Of a stretch of DNA of 64,000 nucleotides, positions 25,751 through 35,119 are shown piece after piece. This DNA is from Rhodohalobacter sp. SW132. Lineage in GTDB: Bacteria > Bacteroidota > Rhodothermia > Balneolales > Balneolaceae. The notes beneath the pieces were generated by a model. It worked only from the letters and a program-made list of their open reading frames with translations, did not search any database and was not told the origin of the DNA. The stretch covers positions 496,001-560,000 of the forward strand of contig NZ_QUOK01000002.1 in NCBI RefSeq assembly GCF_003390325.1. Reading direction: 5' to 3'. The translations under genes were made by a program, and so were the position numbers. Positions within the stretch are counted from its first letter, which is position 1; every line of letters starts with the position of its first letter.

Positions 25751-27082
25751 ATGAATATTATTCACGGCATTTTTGGGATGATCGGTCTGATCGGTATAGC
25801 CTGGCTGTTCAGCAACAATAAAAGAAATGTAAACTGGAACCTGGTGGCCCGGGGGATGGCACTGCAGATTGGGCTCGGTATTTTTATCATTAAGGGATCT
25901 GACATGGGAGAGTTTTTTGCCCCGCTCGGATGGCCTCAATGGGTTTTCAGCCAGATCAGTTCATTTTTTGTGCTGCTGCTGGGGTACACAACCGAGGGAG
26001 CTCGCTTTATTTTTGGTGATCTCGCTCTGAGTCCCGGCATGGAAGGCAGCATGGGTTCATTTTTTGCGTTCCAGGTTCTGCCGACAATCGTATTTTTTGC
26101 TTCCATCACCACCATATTATATCACTACGGCATCCTGCAGAAAATTGTGGCCCTCATGGCCAAAGGGATGCGAAAACTGATGGGCGTTTCCGGTGCGGAA
26201 TCTCTGTCGGTAACGGGTAACATTTTTGTGGGACAAACGGAATCGCCCCTGCTGATTAAACCATTTATCGAAGGGATGACCCGCTCGGAGCTTCTGGCGG
26301 TGATGACCGGCGGAATGGCTACCATTGCGGGTGGTATCATGGCCGTATACATTCAGATGCTCGGCGATACCTACGCTATGGTAAATGAAGTAAGTATTGA
26401 ATACGCCCGGCAGATGTTTGCTGAACAGCTTTTGGGCGCAAGTATTATGGCAGCCCCGGGAGCCCTCGTTATCGCTAAAATATTCTATCCGGAAGATAAA
26501 ACTCCCGAAACGATGGGAGATATTGAGGCGGACGTCGAACGCCCGGATGAAAATGGAATCGAGGCGGCCGCTTCGGGTGCTACCGAAGGTTTGAAACTGG
26601 CCCTGAATGTTGGTGCTATGCTGCTCGCTTTTATAGCCATCATTGCGATGATCAACTCCTTTTTGAGCTGGTTTGGTGATGCAACCACACTGAGTTCCAT
26701 CATTCCAGCTGATGACTTTACGCTGGATACCATCCTGGGGTGGCTTTTTGCCCCGGTTGCACTGCTGATTGGAATTCCGCTGGAGGATGTTTTAGCGACT
26801 GGCGGTTTGATGGGAATCAAAATCGTATCCACTGAATTTATCGCCTACCTGGGTCTGCTCGAACTGATTGAACAGCAGGCGATCGAACCAAAAACCATTG
26901 CGATGGCCACTTTTGCCCTGTGCGGATTTGCCAACTTCGCATCTATTGCCATTCAGATTGGCGGTATTGGCGGACTGGCTCCCGGAAGAAAAGCCGAACT
27001 GGCGGAATTTGGTATTAAAGCAGTTATCGCCGGTTCCATCGTGAACCTGATGAATGCAGCGATAGCGGGAATTTTATTCTGA
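25751..27082 (+). CDS. nupC: CNT-family nucleoside transporter
   Basis: Concentrative nucleoside transporter of the inner membrane, 443 aa with many hydrophobic segments. Typical CNT features are NIFVGQTESPLLIKPFI in the substrate-site hairpin (about 157-173), MAVMTGGMATIAGG-like sequence after it, and ALCGFANFASIAIQIGG near the C-terminus. It starts 6 nt after tdk, forming an uptake-and-salvage pair. Na+ or H+ coupling cannot be told from the sequence. Confidence 0.93.
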   Translation: MNIIHGIFGMIGLIGIAWLFSNNKRNVNWNLVARGMALQIGLGIFIIKGSDMGEFFAPLGWPQWVFSQISSFFVLLLGYTTEGARFIFGDLALSPGMEGSMGSFFAFQVLPTIVFFASITTILYHYGILQKIVALMAKGMRKLMGVSGAESLSVTGNIFVGQTESPLLIKPFIEGMTRSELLAVMTGGMATIAGGIMAVYIQMLGDTYAMVNEVSIEYARQMFAEQLLGASIMAAPGALVIAKIFYPEDKTPETMGDIEADVERPDENGIEAAASGATEGLKLALNVGAMLLAFIAIIAMINSFLSWFGDATTLSSIIPADDFTLDTILGWLFAPVALLIGIPLEDVLATGGLMGIKIVSTEFIAYLGLLELIEQQAIEPKTIAMATFALCGFANFASIAIQIGGIGGLAPGRKAELAEFGIKAVIAGSIVNLMNAAIAGILF

Positions 27083-27351
27083 TCCTGCCTTTCTGAAACA
27101 TTTCCCGTACATTCATGATTCATGTTTTTGACCTGATGCACATAATCAACAGGAACTCTGTACGTTTAGCATCACAATTAAATTTTGCTGACAACGGGTT
27201 CTTAAAAAATGTCGGATGTGGCATCAAAACTGAAACGTAGGTTGGGGTGTCATCAGATAAGTTTTAAGAAAACTCGTTTTGGCAAAATCATAGTACTTAC
27301 TTTTTTTTATTCGTCATTTAACCTTAATCAACCGTTTCGAATCAAGCTCTA

Positions 27352-29307
27352 ATGAATCGAATCCATTTATTCGCACTTCTTCTGGCGGCTGCATTCTTGA
27401 GTTCAGCCTGTTCTTCTACATCAAACACTTCCTCCTCCCAGCAACCTGACCCTGAGGATATCGTAGCTACGATCGGGAATCAGCCGGTTTTAATTGATGA
27501 TCTCATCAGTTACTACGAACGGAACAACATGGAAACTGACTATACGGTGAAAGACCTCCGGGAATTCTTACCCTATTATGTAGAATATAAACTGAAACTG
27601 GCATACGGTGAAAAAAACGGAATGCTGGAGGATCCTGAAATACTGAGCGAATATGAGACCTATTCACGGCAGGCAGCACTATCCTACTGGCTCGAAAATG
27701 AAATCCGTCAATCGATGGTCGATCAGTTTATTGAGCGAAGCCGGTATGAATTAAAATCCAGCCACGTGCTGATTCAGCTCAATGAAAACAGCAGGCCGCA
27801 CGAGGTTGAAGAAGCGCTGGTGAATATTACAGAAGCCCGTGACAAATTTTTGAATGGAGAAGCCACAATGGAGGAGCTGGATGCCGATTACTCCAGCCGT
27901 GTACAAGGCCGTTCTGTTGGGGGTGATCTGCCGTGGTTTTCTGCCGGAGTGACCGTAAAACCCTTTGAAGACGTTCTTTTTTCACTGGAACCCGGAGAAC
28001 TCTCAGAACCGGTACGAACACAATTTGGCTACCACATTATCTACCTGGAAGAGAAACGGGAACGAACTCCCGACCGAATGACGAGCCACATCTTCTTCCG
28101 CAGCAATCGTGATAATCTATCTGCAGAGGAACTCTCAAACCAGGCGTATGAAGCACTTCAGGCAGATGAGTCGTGGAATGATGTTGTCACGGAATACAGT
28201 CAGGACGGAGCCTCCGCGAACCGGGGCGGTGAGATCGGATGGGTCGGTTACGGGAGCCAGTTTGCACAAGATTTTGTTGAAACGGTAATTGCCATTAATC
28301 CGGATCTGCCTTTTTCCGAACCGATTCAGACCGATTACGGCTACCATATTTTTAAAATAGATTCGGTTCGCACATTTGATAGTGAAGAGCAGCTGCGGGA
28401 TGAGTTTACAGAGCGATTCCGTGACCTGCCGCGTGCTTCAGCCAGCCGTGAACAGGTATTTGAACACCTTGCAGACATTGGTCAGTTTACCCTGAACGAT
28501 GATACATCCGATCAGCTGCGCAGCTCATTTTCTGCAGCGGATACCACCTCGCTTACTCAAATGAATCTGTCCGGCGACCTCCGGCAGGCACCCCTCGTAT
28601 CTTTTGAAGGTCAAACCTACACTACCGGAGATTTTCTGAACTGGCTGATCGAAACGGATTCAAACCGACGGGCAAACAATTTTTCAGCAATCTGGTTTGA
28701 TCTCTATGAAAACCACATCATTGAGGAGCACCTGGTGAAGATGACCCGTGAACATTTTGAGGATTTTGATGATGAAATTGCCGGTTTCCTGAACGGGCTT
28801 GTTGTTTTCCAAATCAGTGACGATAACATATGGAACGCACAAACTGCAGATACGACTGCACTCCAGGCGTATTTTGAAGAAAACCGTGAAAATTATCAAT
28901 TTGGCGAGCGTTACGATTATACCATGGTGTCATCAACATCAGACAGTACACTGCAGGTTGCAATGGACCGGATCCGTTCGGGAGAAAACCCTCTCGACCT
29001 TACCGAAGAGTTCGAAAGACTTTTTGTTGCTCGTGATTCCGTTGCCTCGCCTGCAGAAGAAATTATTGAGCAGATTGATCAGCTCAGTCCGGGTGAAATC
29101 TCCGAAGCATTTCGATACAGAAACCGGAATTCTCACCTTATCTTTAACCAGATGCTGGAACCGCGTCAAATGGCGTTTGATGAAGCATTCTATCGTGTAA
29201 GCAGCGATTATCAGCCGGTACGCGAGGAGCAGTTCCTGGCAAAGCTCCGGGATGAATTTCCAGTTGAAACGTTCCCGCAACGAATCCGTTTATCTCATAC
29301 GCAATGA
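27352..29307 (+). CDS. Lipoprotein parvulin-type peptidyl-prolyl isomerase
   Basis: 651-aa exported lipoprotein (lipobox AAAFLSSACSS). It has a SurA-type N-terminal region (ATIGNQPVLIDDLISYYERN) and then two parvulin domains: about 138-232 (SSHVLIQLNE, GGDLPWFSAGVTVKPFEDVLF, GYHIIYLEEK) and about 245-345 (SHIFFRSNRD, GGEIGWVGYGS, GYHIFKID). A long divergent C-terminal half follows. It probably acts on outer-membrane proteins in transit through the periplasm. It overlaps the next gene by 4 nt and heads a chaperone operon. Confidence 0.88.
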   Translation: MNRIHLFALLLAAAFLSSACSSTSNTSSSQQPDPEDIVATIGNQPVLIDDLISYYERNNMETDYTVKDLREFLPYYVEYKLKLAYGEKNGMLEDPEILSEYETYSRQAALSYWLENEIRQSMVDQFIERSRYELKSSHVLIQLNENSRPHEVEEALVNITEARDKFLNGEATMEELDADYSSRVQGRSVGGDLPWFSAGVTVKPFEDVLFSLEPGELSEPVRTQFGYHIIYLEEKRERTPDRMTSHIFFRSNRDNLSAEELSNQAYEALQADESWNDVVTEYSQDGASANRGGEIGWVGYGSQFAQDFVETVIAINPDLPFSEPIQTDYGYHIFKIDSVRTFDSEEQLRDEFTERFRDLPRASASREQVFEHLADIGQFTLNDDTSDQLRSSFSAADTTSLTQMNLSGDLRQAPLVSFEGQTYTTGDFLNWLIETDSNRRANNFSAIWFDLYENHIIEEHLVKMTREHFEDFDDEIAGFLNGLVVFQISDDNIWNAQTADTTALQAYFEENRENYQFGERYDYTMVSSTSDSTLQVAMDRIRSGENPLDLTEEFERLFVARDSVASPAEEIIEQIDQLSPGEISEAFRYRNRNSHLIFNQMLEPRQMAFDEAFYRVSSDYQPVREEQFLAKLRDEFPVETFPQRIRLSHTQ

Positions 29308-30212
29308 AACCGTTTCACAGCATACTATTCGCAATATTTATAACGGCTGTATTTGTCGGCGGCTGTCTTCCGGACAGCGAAACGGATGAATCTGCCGTTA
29401 TTGCATCCGTGGGCGGAGAAGAGCTTACCCTGGAATCGGCCCTTCGTCAGATTCCGGAAATTGCACTTCGTGAAGATACGCTTCAGGCAATTGAATCATT
29501 TAAAAGCCAATGGATCAATTCAAAAGTCACCGAAAAAGAGGCACGCAGACTTCAGCTACAAAATAATGCTGAATTCAGGGAGCAACTGAATAGAATGGAG
29601 CGTCAGCTTATGGAAGATATGCTCAAACAATATGTACTTTCCGAGCATGAAGAGGAGCTGAATGTTTCGCGTGATGAAGCTCAGGACTATTTCCAGGCCA
29701 ACAGGGATCGTTTTGTTCTGGATGAGAGGCACATTCGGTTTCGGCACATCACCACAAATACCCGCACAGAAATAGATAATGCCAGAAGTGATTTGATGAG
29801 AGGGGTAGAATGGGAACGGGTTTTGGAAAGTTACAGCGTCAATCCCGACCTTCAATTGCGGGAATCCACACAATTCTGGCCTTATTCCATGGCCGTTGCT
29901 GATATACCGATGTTAAATCGTTATCTTGGCGTGATTGGGATCTCTGAGATCTCCCCGATTCACCTGTACCGCGGTCAATATCACTTTGTTCAGCTTCGGG
30001 AAGTGCGAAACGAAGGCGATCATCCTGATTTCGAATGGCTGATTCCTCAAATACAGCAATGGCTGAAGCTCGAAAAATCGCAAAGAATAACCAACGCTTT
30101 TATACGTAATCTTTACCTGCAGGCAGAATCGAATAACGAAATTGAACGACTTGGCAGTAACGAAACCCGATCTGCATTGATGGACTTTTACTCTAATACC
30201 GAATCCAATTAA
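29304..30212 (+). CDS. SurA-like lipoprotein, degenerate parvulin domain
   Basis: 302-aa lipoprotein with lipobox FVGGCLPD. An N-terminal SurA-like chaperone helix region (VASVGGEELTLESALRQIPE, then long helices) is followed by a region that resembles a parvulin fold at about 143-233 (HIRFRHITTN, YRGQYHFVQLREV). It lacks the GGxLG and GYHI signatures of active enzymes, so it is likely chaperone-only. It sits between two bona fide parvulins, overlapping the first by 4 nt and lying 4 nt before surA. Confidence 0.75.
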   Translation: MKPFHSILFAIFITAVFVGGCLPDSETDESAVIASVGGEELTLESALRQIPEIALREDTLQAIESFKSQWINSKVTEKEARRLQLQNNAEFREQLNRMERQLMEDMLKQYVLSEHEEELNVSRDEAQDYFQANRDRFVLDERHIRFRHITTNTRTEIDNARSDLMRGVEWERVLESYSVNPDLQLRESTQFWPYSMAVADIPMLNRYLGVIGISEISPIHLYRGQYHFVQLREVRNEGDHPDFEWLIPQIQQWLKLEKSQRITNAFIRNLYLQAESNNEIERLGSNETRSALMDFYSNTESN

Positions 30213-30216
30213 ACTC

Positions 30217-31617
30217 ATGAAATTACTCAAATCTTCACTCCTGCTTATCATTGTTTCAGCAATAACCGCAGGCAGTGCCCTTTCGCAGCAACAGGTGGCA
30301 GACAAAATCGTAGCGATCGTCAACGACCGGATCATTCTGAAATCTGATGTTGACAACGAAATACGCCAGTATATGCAGCAGGCCCAGCTTGATGACCAGG
30401 AAGTTAACTTTTCTGAAGAACTCTGGTACTCCGCTCTCGAGTCGATGGTTGATAATTATGTAATGCTCGAAAAAGCTGAACTCGACTCCGTTGTAGTTTC
30501 GGATGATATGGTGAACCGGGCGATGGACGACCGCATTCAGCAAATGGTCCGCCAGGCAGGAAGTGAGGAGGCGCTCGAACGCGCTTTGGGAAACAGCATT
30601 ATTCAAATCCGTGAGGAATACCGGGAGATGTTCCGGGAGCAGATGGTAACCCAGGAACTCCAGCGCCAGAAGATGGCGGGCGTTGAGATTACACGGCCGG
30701 AAGTTCGGGAATTTTTTGAAGCTATTCCGGAGGATCAGCTTCCAACCATTCCTGAACAAGTAGAGCTCTCACAAATTGTAGTCGTCCCCCCGGAGCTTGA
30801 CGATGCCAGGAATGTGGCTCTGCAAAAAGCTGAAGCACTTCGCGATTCAGTTGTGAATCACGGCCGCGATTTTGAAGAGATGGCACGCCTCTACAGCGAC
30901 GGACCCTCTGCCCCGCGCGGCGGTTTGCTGCCTATGATGCCGCTGGGTGACCTGGTATCCAACTACTCTGCCGCAGCTGCTGCGCTCGATCCGGGTGAGA
31001 TTTCCGAAGTGGTTCGTACCGAATTCGGATATCACGTTATTCGTCTCAATCAGCGACAAGGCGACCGGATTGAAACCAACCATATTCTCATTGAAATTGA
31101 TGATTCAAGTGTTGATGAAGAGTTTGCCATCAACAAACTGGAAACATTACGCGACAGTGTGATAAACCACGGAAAGAGATTCAGAGATCTCGCCCGTGTG
31201 CACTCCGATGATGACGCCACCGGCTCTATGGGCGGACGTATTATCAACCAGCAAACCGGTGAGCGGCGTATGGCCATCAGTCAGCTTGAGCCTTCACTCT
31301 ATAGAATTGTTTTGTTACTGGATGAAGAGGGGCAAATTTCAGAACCCCGCCCGTTCACGATGCCGAGAAACAATCAGCGGGCGTATCGTATTGTGCGTCT
31401 CGACCGGCATATCCCAGAGCATATCGCAAATTTAGATGATGATTACGAGCAGATTCGTAATATCGCTCTTCAGCAAAAACAGATGCGCGAACTAAGCAAA
31501 TGGCTGGAGGAGATGCGTGAAGAAGTGTATGTTGAATACAAAATTGAGATGCCCGACGATATCGAGCCGGAAAGGGATATGATGCTCCCTGATGAAGCAC
31601 CAGTGGGGGCTGAATGA
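30217..31617 (+). CDS. surA: Periplasmic chaperone and peptidyl-prolyl isomerase SurA
   Basis: 466-aa SurA homologue with signal peptide MKLLKSSLLLIIVSAITAGSALS. The N-terminal chaperone module (DKIVAIVNDRIILKSDVDNE) is followed by two parvulin domains. The first, at about 183-285, has GGLLPMMPLGDLVSNYS and FGYHVIRLN. The second, at about 287-395, has TNHILIEIDD and MGGRI but a less conserved end. It escorts unfolded outer-membrane proteins to the BAM complex. It overlaps the MoxR gene by 4 nt. Confidence 0.92.
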   Translation: MKLLKSSLLLIIVSAITAGSALSQQQVADKIVAIVNDRIILKSDVDNEIRQYMQQAQLDDQEVNFSEELWYSALESMVDNYVMLEKAELDSVVVSDDMVNRAMDDRIQQMVRQAGSEEALERALGNSIIQIREEYREMFREQMVTQELQRQKMAGVEITRPEVREFFEAIPEDQLPTIPEQVELSQIVVVPPELDDARNVALQKAEALRDSVVNHGRDFEEMARLYSDGPSAPRGGLLPMMPLGDLVSNYSAAAAALDPGEISEVVRTEFGYHVIRLNQRQGDRIETNHILIEIDDSSVDEEFAINKLETLRDSVINHGKRFRDLARVHSDDDATGSMGGRIINQQTGERRMAISQLEPSLYRIVLLLDEEGQISEPRPFTMPRNNQRAYRIVRLDRHIPEHIANLDDDYEQIRNIALQQKQMRELSKWLEEMREEVYVEYKIEMPDDIEPERDMMLPDEAPVGAE

Positions 31618-32609
31618 GCAGTAACGTTCCCCAGGATCCAAAAGCAGCAGCAGAATTTTTCGAGACATCATTTAACCGGATAAAAACAGAGATCGCTAAA
31701 ACCGTTGTCGGGCAGCATGACGTCGTTGAACAACTGCTCATAGCGCTCTTTTCACGGGGTCACTGTGTTCTCGTTGGTGTGCCGGGGCTGGCTAAAACGC
31801 TGCTTATTCAGACCGTAGCCCAAACGATGAACCTCTCCTTCAACCGCGTGCAGTTTACTCCCGATCTGATGCCGGGCGATATCACCGGTACGGAAGTGAT
31901 TGAGGATAACAAGAATACCGGCCAGAAATCATTTCGTTTTATCAAAGGACCGATTTTTGCGAACATTGTGCTGGCGGATGAGATTAACCGAACCCCTCCT
32001 AAAACGCAGGCTGCTCTACTTGAAGGGATGCAGGAAGCGACGATAACTGCATCAGGCAACCGGTACGATCTGGATCTCCCCTTTTTCGTACTGGCCACAC
32101 AAAACCCGATTGAACAGGAAGGAACCTATCCCCTGCCGGAAGCACAGCTTGATCGCTTCATGTTTAATATCTGGCTCGATTATCCCTCTTTTGATGAGGA
32201 GATCCAGATCGTATCGCAAACCACAGCACCGCGTAAATCGGAGATTCTGTCGATTCTGGATAAAACACAGATCCTTGAACTGCAGGACCTGGTTCGCCAG
32301 GTTCCGGTACCAGATCATGTTCTCAAACAGGCCGTAAAGCTGGTCACGATGACCCGGCCGGGACGTGATGAGTCTTCCGATTTTGTAAACCAGTATCTCG
32401 GCTGGGGAGCCGGGCCGAGGGCTTCGCAATACATCATCCTCGGTGCAAAAACCCGCGCACTTTCCCGCGGCCGGTACAATGTTGAAATGGAAGATCTTAA
32501 AGCGCTGGCCGTTCCCGTGCTGCGTCACCGTATCGTAACCAACTACGCCGCAGAAGCAGAGGGAATTTCTACCGTTGATGTGATACATAAACTACTCGAA
32601 TCTTTGTAA
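31614..32609 (+). CDS. MoxR-family AAA+ ATPase
   Basis: 331-aa AAA+ ATPase of the MoxR group, used to mature metal-containing or VWA-domain protein complexes. Walker A GVPGLAKTLLI is at about 45-55, Walker B/sensor region LADEINRTPPKTQAALLEGM at about 120-139, and sensor 1 FVLATQNPIEQEGTYPLPEA at about 157-176. The usual downstream DUF58 and Bat genes are absent; the next gene is a VWA-like membrane protein 17 nt away. Confidence 0.93.
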   Translation: MSSNVPQDPKAAAEFFETSFNRIKTEIAKTVVGQHDVVEQLLIALFSRGHCVLVGVPGLAKTLLIQTVAQTMNLSFNRVQFTPDLMPGDITGTEVIEDNKNTGQKSFRFIKGPIFANIVLADEINRTPPKTQAALLEGMQEATITASGNRYDLDLPFFVLATQNPIEQEGTYPLPEAQLDRFMFNIWLDYPSFDEEIQIVSQTTAPRKSEILSILDKTQILELQDLVRQVPVPDHVLKQAVKLVTMTRPGRDESSDFVNQYLGWGAGPRASQYIILGAKTRALSRGRYNVEMEDLKALAVPVLRHRIVTNYAAEAEGISTVDVIHKLLESL

Positions 32610-32626
32610 ACGATCAGGGTTAAGGC

Positions 32627-34747
32627 ATGGCCACCTTTTTATTCCAGGGATTTAACCCGATCATCCCACTCTTCATTTGGGTGCTGATTCTCCTCGTCTG
32701 TTTTGGGGTTTCCTGGTGGAGTTACTCCTATCTTGAATCAGTGAAACCCGTTAAAAAGTGGAGTTTGATCGCGCTTCGGGGAACCGTGTTTGCAATCCTT
32801 GCGATGATCTTGCTGAACCCGTTTTTCATCGACAGAACCGTTGACCGGTCCAGCCCGCTAATCAACATCTACCTCGATAACAGCCAGAGCCTTACCGTCG
32901 AACGGGGTGAGTATGCCGGGGAAGAGTCCTACGAACAGATACGAGAAGAGATCTTTAACCAGCTGGATGATTCCTTCGACTATAATCTCTACCTGTTCGA
33001 TAGAACCGTATACGAAGGTTCCGAAGTTACGGCCGATGGTGCTGTAACCAACCTTCAATCGGTTGTTGACCATAAACTGGAAAATCAGCAGTCTGCCGTC
33101 GCTTCCCTCCTGTTCAGTGATGGAATCTACACCCAGGACCGAAACCCGATTTTTTCCGCACAAAATCTCTCATCCCCCATTTTCACCATTCCTGTTGGAG
33201 ATACCACAGAAGTACAGGATGTTTTGATCGCAGATATTGAGTACAACTCCGTTTCATACACCCAAACCGAACAGCAGTTCAGAGTTCAGGTTCAGCAGGA
33301 AGGGTTTGAGGGAGAGTCAGTCACAGTACAGTTTCTGAAAGATGGAAATCTTATAGATAGCGAAGAAGTTGCATTTCCGGAGTCGGTATCCAGCCACACC
33401 GTAAGGTTTTCAGACCGGCATGAAGAAGAAGGGTTTTTTGATTATGAGATCAACATCCCGGGGCTTGAAGGAGAATTTACCCTGCAGAACAACCGGGAAC
33501 GGTTTACGGTTGAAGTGATCGATGAAAAAACGAAAATCGTTTCGCTTTCTTTTGAAATCCATCCGGATGTGGGTTCATTCCGGCGGCTGATTGCCACAGA
33601 TTCGCAGAATGAGCTCATTTCTGCCACCCGTCTCGGCGGGGGAAACCTTACGGGTCAGGACCCCGCAGACCTCGATTCCGATCCCGATTTGATCATTCTT
33701 CACGGGCTGCCTGAACCGGGCGATCCGCTACTGGAGTGGGTAGAATCAATGGATAACGTTCCGGTGATATACTTTCTGTTGCCGGCTTCCCAGCAGCGTC
33801 ATGTTAGACTGGACGAGAGAAATTTCTTAACCTTTAGCTATGAAAATGCGCGTCAGGCACTGCTTGACATACATCTTATGCAGGAACTTGAGCCGTACAG
33901 CCATCCGCTGCTTGAATTCTCTGCCCAGGATTATCGTCGGTTTCCAACTCTTAAAACCCACCGTTCTGATCTATCTACATCACCACTTTCAGAAACCCTT
34001 TTTACAGGTGAATTTCAGCGGGAAGCGACCGGCATCCCGGTCATTGTAACCGAAGCGGCCGGATCAAGACGACTCGCCGGCGTTCACGCATTTGGATGGC
34101 ACCGTTTCGAAACCACAGCGAACGAAACCGTCTCCGCTTTTTATACACAATTCTTCACCGATCTCTTCTCATGGACTGCCACCTCTCCTGATCATCGAAA
34201 CCTTAACATTGAACCTGTAAAACCATCGTTTACAGAAACCGAGGACGTTGAAATCAGGGCTACTCTGGTAAATGAACGTCAGGATCCGGAAACCGATGCT
34301 ACTATTGAAATTCAGATTACATCAGCCCAGGATGATGAGACCCGAAACTTTATTATGCGTCATACCGGCGGCGGCAATTACCGTGTAAATGCCGGAACAC
34401 TTCCAGAAGGAGTTTACCAGATTAATGGTGAGGCGGTAAAAGGCGATCGCAATATGGGAGAAGATCAGGCACGGTTTGATGTGAGCCGATCGATGGTGGA
34501 ATTTGTAAATACGCAAAGAGATGATCAGCTTCTTCAGCAGCTTGCCGTTCGATCAGGCGGGGAATTTCTTCAGGACTTATCTCTTGAACCCCTCTACAAC
34601 TATTTACGTGAAAACGAGCTCGATCAAGCCGTAGAAACCACCCGGGAAGAGACCCGATACCTGAGCAACCACCCGTTTTGGTTTATTCTTGCTATTCTGC
34701 TGCTTGCCGTTGAGTGGATTTTACGCCGGACGATCTCGCTGCCGTAA
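32627..34747 (+). CDS. VWA-like membrane protein partnered with MoxR
   Basis: 706 aa. Two N-terminal membrane helices (about 12-30 and 44-67) precede a large extracytoplasmic part, and a third helix lies at about 680-698 (FWFILAILLLAVEWILRR). The segment NIYLDNSQSLTVERG at about 80-94 contains a DxSxS-type MIDAS start, as in von Willebrand A domains. A Rossmann-like glutamine-amidotransferase-type region follows at about 300-500 (PDLIILHGLPEPGDPLLEW). This layout matches large membrane proteins found beside MoxR in Bacteroidota. The substrate is unknown. Confidence 0.72.
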   Translation: MATFLFQGFNPIIPLFIWVLILLVCFGVSWWSYSYLESVKPVKKWSLIALRGTVFAILAMILLNPFFIDRTVDRSSPLINIYLDNSQSLTVERGEYAGEESYEQIREEIFNQLDDSFDYNLYLFDRTVYEGSEVTADGAVTNLQSVVDHKLENQQSAVASLLFSDGIYTQDRNPIFSAQNLSSPIFTIPVGDTTEVQDVLIADIEYNSVSYTQTEQQFRVQVQQEGFEGESVTVQFLKDGNLIDSEEVAFPESVSSHTVRFSDRHEEEGFFDYEINIPGLEGEFTLQNNRERFTVEVIDEKTKIVSLSFEIHPDVGSFRRLIATDSQNELISATRLGGGNLTGQDPADLDSDPDLIILHGLPEPGDPLLEWVESMDNVPVIYFLLPASQQRHVRLDERNFLTFSYENARQALLDIHLMQELEPYSHPLLEFSAQDYRRFPTLKTHRSDLSTSPLSETLFTGEFQREATGIPVIVTEAAGSRRLAGVHAFGWHRFETTANETVSAFYTQFFTDLFSWTATSPDHRNLNIEPVKPSFTETEDVEIRATLVNERQDPETDATIEIQITSAQDDETRNFIMRHTGGGNYRVNAGTLPEGVYQINGEAVKGDRNMGEDQARFDVSRSMVEFVNTQRDDQLLQQLAVRSGGEFLQDLSLEPLYNYLRENELDQAVETTREETRYLSNHPFWFILAILLLAVEWILRRTISLP

Positions 34748-35119
34748 TAGCTGTTTGATATTTGGTGAAAACAAACCGACGACTCTGGACTGATGACGGA
34801 CGATTTCCAACTCTAATCAAAAATCAAACTTTGGACGTGCCATGATGCGGCATCTTTCGTCCAGGTTCAAAACTTTAAGCTCACGCCAGTGATAAAATGC
34901 TGTTTTATGCGAAGTCGGGAGATCACGGATTTGGATCCGCGATGACGTGTGAGTAGAACGTGCCATTGTAATAACTTCTGGCCTTATCGGTTCGTTTTTT
35001 TGGATGGTTAGGTTTACCGGTTCGGTGAACTGGGGTACTGAGTAAGGCACGGTACTAAGTGCTCTCGGTTCGGCGAACCGAGGTACGTAGTCTCGCACGG
35101 TTCGGCGAACCGGGGTACA
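34748..35119. other. Intergenic, 372 bp, repeat DNA
   Basis: No gene. 34840-34975 (GATGCGGCATCTTTCG ... GGATCCGCGATGACGTG) is a diverged, inverted relative of the interior of the MITE at 61852-62143. 35005-35118 holds three palindromic units GGTTCGG(C/T)GAAC(C/T) each followed by G(A/G)GGTAC, a short interspersed palindrome cluster between convergent genes. Confidence 0.6.
35020..35118. repeat. Three-unit palindrome cluster GGTTCGGCGAACC
   Basis: Units near 35019, 35067 and 35098, each an inverted repeat of about 13 bp with tail GGGGTAC or GAGGTAC. Spacing is irregular (about 48 and 31 bp), which is unlike CRISPR. It lies between the stops of the convergent VWA-like and tonB genes and may serve as a bidirectional RNA 3' structure. 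Confidence 0.6.

Noticed and set aside
35020-35118. Possible CRISPR-like array of TTCGGCGAACC
   Set aside because: Only three short units at unequal spacing with no cas genes; better as REP-type palindromes.
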